From Prevotellaceae bacterium (GTDB lineage Bacteria > Bacteroidota > Bacteroidia > Bacteroidales > UBA932), in NCBI GenBank assembly GCA_031257655.1, contig JAIROF010000227.1, forward strand, positions 1-19,168: DNA of 19,168 bases, in the 5' to 3' direction. The notes under the pieces are model-generated. The model ran no database searches. It was not told where the DNA came from and saw only the letters and a list, made by a program, of their open reading frames with translations. A program made the position numbers and the translations under genes. Numbering within the stretch: the first letter of the stretch is position 1; every line of letters begins with the position of its first letter. Shown here in pieces: positions 13,148 to 19,168 of the stretch.

Positions 13148-15586
13148 ATGCGTAAATTCATCCCTTTGCTGCTGCTGCTGCTGCTGCTTGCGTCCTTGCC
13201 CAACGCCGCTCAGGGGCAAATCTGCGGCGTGGTTGTTGACAAGGAGACTGCGCTGCCGGTTACATTTGCCACCATAAGCTACCGGGGCAAAGATGGCGGC
13301 GGGCGAAAAGGCGTGGTGGCCGATGTGCAGGGCGAATTTTTCATTGCCGACAGCAGCGTAGCGGAGCTTACCGTATCGTGCCTTGGCTACAAGCCGGCAG
13401 CCGTTGCGCTTGGCGCTACCCGGGCATTGCCGCAGCCGCTGGTGGTGGCGCTGGAGGAAGACGCGGTTGCGATTGGCGACGTAGTCGTTACCCCCAAGAA
13501 TAATCCTGCCTTACGCATCATCCAAAGCGCGCTGGCCAACCGGGAGGCGAACGACTTTGAGCGCTACAGCAGCTATTCGTACCGCTGCTACTTCAAAACC
13601 ATTGCCGACCTGCAAGTCCCGCCCGTGCTCTCCGCCGCCGACAGCGCAAAGCTGAAGCGCACCGCCATCTTTGAGCGGGCTTCGCTGATTTCGGAGACCG
13701 TGACGCTATGCCGCAAGTCGGGCGACCGCATGGAGGACGAAATTGTGGCTAACCGCACGTCGGGCATGGAAACGCCGATGTTTGGGCAGATGAGCTACAA
13801 CTTTTTTCACAAAGCGATTTCGTTTTACCGGCATTCCGTTCAGCTATTCGGGGAATCCGAGCTGGGCATGCAAATGATTACGGACTACGTAAGCCCGCTG
13901 AGCAGCAGCGGCTTTGGCGGCTACCGCTTTCACCTCGAAGCCGAATACGTGGCCGGCGGCGACACCATCTTCGAGATAAGCTACTTCCCCAAAAAGCATG
14001 CGAACTTCAACAGCCTGATGGGCGCCCTGTTCATCAGCTCAAACGGCTATGCGCCCACCTGCGTCATCGCCCAGCCATACGAAAAGGGCATCATCAGCTT
14101 CAAGTTCAAGCAGGAGTACGCGCTCGTCAACGGGCGGTGGTTTCCCCAAAAGCTGACGGAGGAGGTTGGCTTTACGCAGCTGCGCCCCGTAAAAGGGTTG
14201 AACGCCTACCTCTCCTACCTCATCTCCGCCCAAATCGACAGCGTTTCGTTCGGCGCCCCGCCAAAACCGCTGCGCAGCATCGACAAGGTGTACCTCAGCG
14301 CTGCCGGCCTTGGGCAAAGCCGTGCCATTCTCAGGAGCGTCCGGCCGGATTCGCTTTCGCCAAGGGAGCAGCGAACCTACGCCGCTACCGACAGCATGTT
14401 TGCCAAGGGGCGTCAGCTGGACGTTTTCTTGAATAGCATTGCAAAAATCGACGAGGGGAAGCTATCGCTCGGCAAGGTAGATGTGAACCTGCTGCGCGCG
14501 TACGCCTTCAACGAGCACGAAGGCTCGCGGTGGGGGCTTGGGCTGCACACCAACGAACGCCTCAACAGGGTTTTTGCCGCAGGGGGCTACGTGGGCTACG
14601 GGCTGAGGGACCAAAAGGTAAAGTACGGCGGCGAGGTGGAGCTTACGCTCAACCGCTCGCGGAGCGCAAAGGCGACGTACTCCTACCAGAACACCCTGAA
14701 AGGCGTGGGCAGCGGCATGGACTTCAACCTGGCCTCGCGCTACGGCCGAGACGTTGTGGCGTCGCGCTTTGAGTACTGCACGGAGCATAAGGCCGGCGGC
14801 TACTTCCACGTGCTGCCCGCGCTGCAAACGGGCGCGTCGCTGAGCGTAAGAGACTTCACGCCGGCGTACGTGTGCGTGTTTGGCGGCAGCCGCCTGCTGC
14901 GCTACAGCGCCGACGAGCTGTCGCTCTTTTTGCGCTACGCCAAAGGCGAAAGGTACATGTCGCTGGGGGCGCACCGCATGCTCACCTCCATGGGGAATCC
15001 CATTCTCTACGCCACCTACTCGCGCGGCGTTGGCTTGCTGAGGCGCAGCAGCTACGCGTACAGCAAGCTGGAGGTGAGGGCGAGCATAATGGCCTACAAC
15101 GGCAGGATAGGCCAAGCTGTCCTGCTGCTCGAGGGCGGCTACGTTGACCGAAGCTTGCCCTTTGGCCTGCTCTTTACCGGCGAAGGCAGCTACAACGAGC
15201 AGCTGTCATTCGTCATCTACGGAACCTTTCAGACCATGCGCCCCGACGAGTTCTTGTCGGACAGGTACGCCAACGCATTTTACACCCACAACTTTGGGTC
15301 GCTGTTCTTCAAGGCGGGGCGGCTGCAACCGGAGCTCGTGGCCACCTACAACGCCGGCTGGGGAAGCATCGCCAACGCCTCGGCGCACGGAGTGGAGTTT
15401 CGCATCAAAAATCACCTCTACCACGAGGCGGGGCTTATTGTGGACAACATATTCCGCCTCCCCATGCTCAACATGCTCTACTTCCGGTTTGGCGTGGGCG
15501 GGTTTACACGGCTTGGCTACTACCGATACCCCGGCTTTGAGGACAACGTGGCGCTGAAAATGTCAATTACCCTATCGTTTAAGTAG
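13148..15586 (+). CDS. DUF5686-type outer-membrane protein with CarboxypepD_reg-like domain
   Basis: The 812-aa protein has a signal peptide (about 1-23) with an eight-leucine core. A CarboxypepD_reg-like domain (about 25-110: ICGVVVDKETALPV, GEFFIADSS, VSCLGYKP, GDVVVTP) is followed by the long DUF5686-type region, which starts with PALRIIQSALANRE and YSYRCYFK. The C-terminal half is beta-barrel-like (many alternating strands), ending NVALKMSITLSFK with the aromatic residue near the end that is common in outer-membrane barrels. Length and order fit the family, which is common in Bacteroidota and mostly of unknown function. Six CTG codons at 13169-13186 encode part of the leucine core. It follows TolC in the same direction after a 285-bp gap, so it may be independent. 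Confidence 0.88.
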   Translation: MRKFIPLLLLLLLLASLPNAAQGQICGVVVDKETALPVTFATISYRGKDGGGRKGVVADVQGEFFIADSSVAELTVSCLGYKPAAVALGATRALPQPLVVALEEDAVAIGDVVVTPKNNPALRIIQSALANREANDFERYSSYSYRCYFKTIADLQVPPVLSAADSAKLKRTAIFERASLISETVTLCRKSGDRMEDEIVANRTSGMETPMFGQMSYNFFHKAISFYRHSVQLFGESELGMQMITDYVSPLSSSGFGGYRFHLEAEYVAGGDTIFEISYFPKKHANFNSLMGALFISSNGYAPTCVIAQPYEKGIISFKFKQEYALVNGRWFPQKLTEEVGFTQLRPVKGLNAYLSYLISAQIDSVSFGAPPKPLRSIDKVYLSAAGLGQSRAILRSVRPDSLSPREQRTYAATDSMFAKGRQLDVFLNSIAKIDEGKLSLGKVDVNLLRAYAFNEHEGSRWGLGLHTNERLNRVFAAGGYVGYGLRDQKVKYGGEVELTLNRSRSAKATYSYQNTLKGVGSGMDFNLASRYGRDVVASRFEYCTEHKAGGYFHVLPALQTGASLSVRDFTPAYVCVFGGSRLLRYSADELSLFLRYAKGERYMSLGAHRMLTSMGNPILYATYSRGVGLLRRSSYAYSKLEVRASIMAYNGRIGQAVLLLEGGYVDRSLPFGLLFTGEGSYNEQLSFVIYGTFQTMRPDEFLSDRYANAFYTHNFGSLFFKAGRLQPELVATYNAGWGSIANASAHGVEFRIKNHLYHEAGLIVDNIFRLPMLNMLYFRFGVGGFTRLGYYRYPGFEDNVALKMSITLSFK

Positions 15587-15610
15587 TGAGTAGTGAGTAG
15601 TGAGTAGTAA
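15583..15610. repeat. Heptanucleotide tandem repeat (GTAGTGA)x4
   Basis: Four 7-bp units start one base before the TAG stop codon of the DUF5686 gene; the last unit has one change. Seven is not a multiple of three, so changes in number add or remove stops in all frames but do not affect the protein. A different heptanucleotide repeat is at the window's right end. Confidence 0.75.
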
Positions 15611-15642
15611 GTGGCGCGAAATAAATACCTTGTAGCAGAAAT

Positions 15643-15656
15643 AACCCTTTAGGGTT
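15643..15656 (+). terminator. Short terminator-like hairpin after the DUF5686 gene
   Basis: AACCC (15643-15647) pairs with GGGTT (15652-15656) around a 4-nt loop and is followed by TT. The stem is short, so termination may depend on the larger hairpin at 15685-15730. Confidence 0.45.
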
Positions 15657-15684
15657 TTCATATCAATAGAAATTATGTAGCCCC

Positions 15685-15730
15685 ACCCCTACTCGGAACT
15701 CCTCCGTAGGAGTTCAACCCACTACGGGGT
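15685..15730. terminator. Large two-part hairpin between convergent genes
   Basis: An 8-bp perfect stem, GAACTCCT (15696-15703) with AGGAGTTC (15708-15715), sits inside an outer ACCCC/GGGGT stem (15685-15689 with 15726-15730). It lies between the plus-strand DUF5686 gene and the minus-strand VWA gene and could stop transcription from both sides. No strong T-run accompanies it, so a REP-like role is also possible. Confidence 0.5.
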
Positions 15731-15772
15731 CGAAAGGGAGGGTGTTGCCTCATCATTTCTTCGGGTAGCTTC

Positions 15773-17320
15773 CTAAAGCTCTTTTATCCAGCAGCAGCGC
15801 CCATTTTGCTTCATCCACTTCTGGTGCCGGCGGTAGTTTTCTTCGCTATTGCAAATCCACAGCATTTTTCGGGCAATGAGCGGCCTGATTTGGGGGATTT
15901 CGGCGTAGCCGTCCGTAAAGATTATCAGGCCGTCGTAGCGCCTTAGGCTGGCGGTAAAGCTGTCTATCAGCGGCTGAAAACAGGTGCCGCCGCGCCCCTG
16001 CACCCGGACTTTTTTCATGGCTTTTTTCAGCGTTACCGGCTCGCCCTTTAGCACATCGTCAAACTGCTGTACGTCGATGGACTTAATGCCATACTTGAAG
16101 AAGCGGTTGATGGTGGAGTAAAAAAGCTGCACCTCCTGGTCGGAAATCGACCCGCTTACGTCCACGCCAACCAGCAAGCTGGTGACGAATTGCGCCTTTT
16201 TTCCCATATACTCAAATCCGTAGCGGCGGCTCGGCTTAAAGCGGGTTAGGGCTTGCCTGCTGGATAAAACGCTCGCGCGAAATCCGTTGAGTACTTTGCG
16301 ATAGTCTATTTTTGGCTTGAGGCTGGCAACGAGCGTTTGCGCCATATTTTTCGACAGGCTGCCCCACGACCTGTTCATGCTTGCCCATTCGATTATCTCC
16401 TTTATCTGCTGCTCAACGTAGTCATCTTCGTCCCATAGCGCTGCGGCTTGCGCCTCGGCCTCGGCCTCTGCTCCCGAATGGCTCGATCTCGGCTGACTTT
16501 TAGCGCTTGCTTGCAAGCTATTTCCTTTACTGTTGGAAGCTTTCGCGTCGGCTTCACCGCTTTTAGGCTGGCCGTCGCCATCTTCGGATAAGTCATCGCC
16601 GTTGTCAGAGAAATCGTCGCCGTTGTCAGACAAATCATCGCCGTTTTCAGAGAAATCGCCATCATTTTCAGACATATCATCGCCGTTTTCAGAGAAATCG
16701 CCATCATTTTCAGACAAATCATCGCCGTTTTCAGAGAAATCATCGCCGTTTTCAGACAAATCGCCATCATTTTCAGAGAAATCATCGCCGTTTTCAGAGA
16801 AATCGTCGTCGTTGTCAGAGAAATCGTCGTCGTTTTCAGAGAAATCGTCGTCGTTTCCGGGCCGTCCGCTTTTTCCCTTGTCGCTCAAATTGCCGGCGCC
16901 GGCCGTTTCGGAAAGGTTGCGCAGCGCCCGGTAGTAAAATTCAAAATTTTGGTCGGAGTAGCTATCGCGCGTCCAAAAGTCAGCCACCTTGTACTTCAGC
17001 GTCTTAAACTTATAGCGCTCGTTGAGCGTGATGTTGCTGGCCATGTAGGCCGTATGCTTTTCGCCGTTGTAGTGCCGGTAGGCGTGGCGCAGCAAAATAC
17101 GAATAACTTCGGCCTTTAAGGTTTCCTCCAGCGCCTCATCCGTCAAGGCGGCCATCAGGCTATCGGCGCCATACTCAATTTTGCCCTGTCCGCACCGCAT
17201 TGGGCATTGCAGCGCTTTATTCTGCACCATTTGGTGCGACATCAGGGTCATCAGCAGCAGGGGCTCCCGGATAAACCACTTGTTGGTGATAGCCTGTATC
17301 CGTTCTTCGGTGGCGGTCAT
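15773..17320 (-). CDS. VWA-domain protein (DUF2201 type) with 13 acidic heptapeptide repeats
   Basis: The 515-aa protein has a DUF2201-like N-terminal domain (about 5-135), in which the HExxH site usual for the family reads HAYRH (79-83), so the catalytic Glu is missing. A low-complexity linker (156-250) contains 13 units of the form N-x-D-D-F/L-S-E. The C-terminal VWA-like domain (about 380-515) has the metal-site residues DVSGS (387-391), Thr446 in RGGT and Asp470 in FTDG, all intact. Such proteins work with MoxR AAA+ ATPases, as in chelatase-like or assembly systems. The start overlaps the stop of the MoxR gene (ATGA, 17317-17320), showing coupling. The substrate is unknown. Confidence 0.88.
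   Translation of the reverse strand: MTATEERIQAITNKWFIREPLLLMTLMSHQMVQNKALQCPMRCGQGKIEYGADSLMAALTDEALEETLKAEVIRILLRHAYRHYNGEKHTAYMASNITLNERYKFKTLKYKVADFWTRDSYSDQNFEFYYRALRNLSETAGAGNLSDKGKSGRPGNDDDFSENDDDFSDNDDDFSENGDDFSENDGDLSENGDDFSENGDDLSENDGDFSENGDDMSENDGDFSENGDDLSDNGDDFSDNGDDLSEDGDGQPKSGEADAKASNSKGNSLQASAKSQPRSSHSGAEAEAEAQAAALWDEDDYVEQQIKEIIEWASMNRSWGSLSKNMAQTLVASLKPKIDYRKVLNGFRASVLSSRQALTRFKPSRRYGFEYMGKKAQFVTSLLVGVDVSGSISDQEVQLFYSTINRFFKYGIKSIDVQQFDDVLKGEPVTLKKAMKKVRVQGRGGTCFQPLIDSFTASLRRYDGLIIFTDGYAEIPQIRPLIARKMLWICNSEENYRRHQKWMKQNGRCCWIKEL
16583..16855 (-). repeat. 21-bp minisatellite inside the VWA gene (13 units)
   Basis: Thirteen tandem 21-bp units encode heptapeptides such as NDDDFSE and NGDDLSE. 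Units keep the reading frame, so gain or loss changes the linker length without breaking the protein. Single-base changes between units show two alternating types (NGDD and NDGD), suggesting growth by duplication of unit pairs. The encoded segment is strongly acidic. Confidence 0.92.
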
Positions 17321-18387
17321 AGCTGAATATTTTTGATAAAGTCAACCAGATTTGTAAAAATGTAGGGCGAGTGGGTGAGCACAGCCACCTTTGTTTTTGG
17401 GTAGGTTTCCGATTCGTAGAGCGTTGTCCAGTGCGCCAGCGCTTCGTTGTGCTTGTTTTCGCGGAGCCATTTTATGTAGAGCTCCAGGTTGCCGATGTAT
17501 TTTTTTACCGCTTCGGGCTTGTCCTCTATTTCAATGGCGCGAAACATTCCTTCGTTGAGCACCGCCAGCTCGTGCACCGCCAGCTTGGCTATCAAATTTT
17601 TGTTTTTGTCAAAGGCCGTCAGCATTTTTTTGGGGTCAACGCCGAAGCTGCTTTTCAGGAAGGCGGAAAATTTCAGCGCCACCGTAACGCCTACGATTCC
17701 GGCGATGGCTTTTTCGATGGCTTTGTCAACGGTCTCCATTTTGGCTATCAGCTCCGCTACGCGCTGCCAGGAGCGGCGGTCGGGCGTTTTTTCCATGCCG
17801 TTGTCGTCCATGCCGGCGTCCTGCTCCAAGCAGTCGGGGTGCTTTTCGATAAAGCTGATAACGCGGTTGTCCAGCTTGTGCTCGGCAGCCCACAGCAGCC
17901 ATTCGCTCACGGTGGGCTTAAAGTAGTAAACGTTGAAGCGCGAGAGCAGGGCGGGGTCTAAGTCGGTCAGCTGGTACTCCTCGCCTTCGTTGACGGCCGA
18001 AATAATTTGGCTGCCTTCGGGCAGGCGCTTTCCGGCAAGCGTTTTGTTGAGCGTCAGGTCCATCACGCACTGCAGGATTTCGGGGCGGGCGCGGTTGATC
18101 TCGTCCAGAAAGAGCACAACCGGCTTGCCGTCTTCGGGGAACCAGTAGGGCGGGCGAAAATCGGTTTTGCCGGTTTTTTCGTCCAGAAACGGCAGCCCGA
18201 TAATATCGCCCGGGTCGCTCATTTGCCCCAGAAAGAGGGTTGCCACCCTTTTGCCCTGCCGGGCAAAGTGGCCTTCGATAATTTGCGACTTGCCAATGCC
18301 GTGCTTCCCTACCAGCATGATGTTGTGGTGGGTGGGCGTTGCGTCCAAAACCCGCAACAGCTCTCCGGTGCTTATGCTTACTCCCAT
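17317..18387 (-). CDS. MoxR-type AAA+ ATPase
   Basis: The 356-aa protein has Walker A GKHGIGKS (27-34), Walker B VVLFLDE (90-96) followed by INRA, a sensor-1-type Asn in ISAVNEGEE and an arginine-finger-like segment ALLSRF. The LPFLDEKTGKTDFRPPYW and MDLTLNKTLAGKRLPEG segments are typical of MoxR proteins. The family remodels or activates partner complexes, usually together with a VWA protein encoded next door; that partner is the 15773-17320 product, with which it shares a 4-bp overlap. It begins 2 bp after the upstream gene's stop, so all three minus-strand genes form one operon. The precise target is unknown. Confidence 0.92.
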   Translation of the reverse strand: MGVSISTGELLRVLDATPTHHNIMLVGKHGIGKSQIIEGHFARQGKRVATLFLGQMSDPGDIIGLPFLDEKTGKTDFRPPYWFPEDGKPVVLFLDEINRARPEILQCVMDLTLNKTLAGKRLPEGSQIISAVNEGEEYQLTDLDPALLSRFNVYYFKPTVSEWLLWAAEHKLDNRVISFIEKHPDCLEQDAGMDDNGMEKTPDRRSWQRVAELIAKMETVDKAIEKAIAGIVGVTVALKFSAFLKSSFGVDPKKMLTAFDKNKNLIAKLAVHELAVLNEGMFRAIEIEDKPEAVKKYIGNLELYIKWLRENKHNEALAHWTTLYESETYPKTKVAVLTHSPYIFTNLVDFIKNIQL

Positions 18388-18389
18388 GC

Positions 18390-19034
18390 CTATTTTTGTT
18401 TTAAGTTGGTAATCGTTACTTTGATATCGCTGCTGTCTATCAGCTTTTCGTATCCCTTTATCAAGTCCATCAGCGTTGGCATAATCTTCTGAAAATTCTT
18501 GTAGTGAATCGGCATATTCAGCTGCGTCTTGTTCTTCATTATGATCGAAAGCACAACCCGGATAGGCGTTTCTTCAATAAAGTAGGTGTACCCGCTATCC
18601 TTAAGCATGTTTTTCAGCCAGCTAATGGCGCTGTTTTTTGTCAGCTCAAGAATCTTTTTCTTTCTCTCCAAATCGTTTAGATGCTTCAGAAAGTCCTTCT
18701 CAAGCGATGTAAAGTTTTGCGCCGCTACCGTAACGACAAACGGTAAATTTTTCTTCTCTACGTAGTAGCCACTTGTCACGCTCTGCATCGTAATGTAAAT
18801 GTACATGCTGCTGGAGCCGCCGCTTTCGGGAAAAGGTACCTCTATCGTGTTTCCATTCTCGTTGGTCAAGATTTTGGAATCCTTGGAGCGGCTGACCGTA
18901 AACCCCTCAAACGTACCGGTATCAAGCCTGTCCACAAAATCTGCCTCTTTTCCGAAGTATTTATTCTCCGCCTTGTAAATCAGGTTGTCAAGCTTCCGAT
19001 TTATAAAATGATTCGATGGGTAGTAACCTCTCAT
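18390..19034 (-). CDS. Uncharacterised 214-aa protein, first gene of the MoxR-VWA operon
   Basis: I recognise no family. The product has a mixed N-terminal part (MRGYYPSNHF onwards), a Gly-Ser-rich loop near residue 73 and a lysine-rich helical C-terminal half. There is no signal peptide or membrane segment. The frame extends to an ATG at 19100, but the near-perfect promoter at 19090-19060 lies inside that extension, so the ATG at 19034 is chosen. The stop is 2 bp before the MoxR start. It may be the client or adaptor of the MoxR-VWA pair (inference from position only). Confidence 0.72.
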   Translation of the reverse strand: MRGYYPSNHFINRKLDNLIYKAENKYFGKEADFVDRLDTGTFEGFTVSRSKDSKILTNENGNTIEVPFPESGGSSSMYIYITMQSVTSGYYVEKKNLPFVVTVAAQNFTSLEKDFLKHLNDLERKKKILELTKNSAISWLKNMLKDSGYTYFIEETPIRVVLSIIMKNKTQLNMPIHYKNFQKIMPTLMDLIKGYEKLIDSSDIKVTITNLKQK

Positions 19035-19059
19035 AATTTTTTGCCTTAAAAATTTTCTA

Positions 19060-19090
19060 CAAACGTACATGAAAATTCTGAGGTTTACAA
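19060..19090 (-). promoter_or_regulatory. Promoter of the MoxR-VWA operon
   Basis: On the minus strand TTG (19090-19088), a 20-nt spacer and TACGTTTG (19067-19060) match the Bacteroidota consensus. The transcription start would be near 19053, about 19 nt before the ATG at 19034. This decides the start of the first gene. Confidence 0.7.
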
Positions 19091-19146
19091 GTGTACGCAT
19101 AAAAATCGGGTGGTGAAACCGCTGCGCAATAATATCACAGCGGGCG

Positions 19147-19168
19147 AATTGAGAATTGAGAATTGAGA
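19147..19168. repeat. Heptanucleotide tandem repeat (AATTGAG)x3, continues past the window
   Basis: Three perfect 7-bp units and the first base of a fourth reach the end of the window. They lie about 60 bp upstream of the MoxR-operon promoter. The total copy number is not visible. Confidence 0.75.

Noticed and set aside
14462..15115. Minus-strand open frame of 217 codons
   Set aside because: It is opposite the DUF5686 gene in GC-rich DNA; the product is Ala/Val/Arg-rich with no domain, typical of a shadow.
16583..16855. Regularly spaced short repeats that could look like a CRISPR array
   Set aside because: The 21-bp units are directly adjacent with no spacers, keep one reading frame inside a long gene, and no cas genes are present.
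16533..16934. Plus-strand open frame encoding a Ser/Pro/Lys-rich repeat protein
   Set aside because: It is the antisense shadow of the VWA-gene minisatellite; the minus-strand gene has recognisable domains on both sides of it.
19035..19100. N-terminal 22-residue extension of the 214-aa minus-strand protein
   Set aside because: The near-perfect promoter at 19090-19060 lies in it, so it would not be transcribed from that promoter.

Overview
The window looks like accessory DNA from a member of the Bacteroidota. The evidence is promoters of the TAnnTTTG (-7) / TTG (-33) type, starts without clear Shine-Dalgarno sites, CarboxypepD_reg-like and DUF5686-type outer-membrane proteins, and short peptides with a Bacteroidota-style double-glycine leader. 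Coding DNA is fairly GC-rich, and the regulatory gaps are strikingly AT-rich. The species cannot be named from the sequence.

Positions 1-15586 (plus strand) form a peptide-secretion locus. It opens with the last 24 codons of an HTH regulator, then a double-glycine peptide gene (152-364) and a terminator hairpin. Next come a secreted CarboxypepD_reg-like protein and a translationally coupled secreted/outer-membrane protein (1527-2765). An AT-rich control region follows, with a MITE-like repeat, a 22-bp tandem repeat and a near-perfect promoter. It leads into the exporter: HlyD-type membrane fusion protein (3473-4642), C39-peptidase ABC transporter (4635-6812), HTH regulator (6820-7161) and a second double-glycine peptide (7241-7393). 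After a terminator comes a membrane-anchored MutS-like ATPase (7485-9275). A second copy of the MITE-like repeat precedes an operon of the 1527-2765 paralogue (9542-10783), an unknown 195-aa protein and a TolC-type channel (11378-12862). A CarboxypepD_reg/DUF5686 outer-membrane protein (13148-15586) closes this half. HlyD, the C39 ABC transporter and TolC together make a complete type I export route: the transporter removes the leader at the GG site and the mature peptide leaves through TolC.

The locus is built from repeated modules. The 3' end of the HTH gene, its gap and the peptide leader are present twice, nearly identical over about 226 bp, while the mature peptides are unrelated. The two secreted paralogues end in the same 113 bp. 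The later paralogue has a HExxH zinc-protease-like motif that the earlier one has lost. The MITE-like repeats flank the exporter block in direct orientation.

Positions 15773-19034 (minus strand) are a separate, convergent operon read from a near-perfect promoter at 19090-19060: an unknown 214-aa protein, a MoxR-type AAA+ ATPase and a DUF2201/VWA-type protein. The last carries 13 in-frame heptapeptide repeats and a degenerate HExxH site. The two halves are separated by hairpins at 15643-15730.
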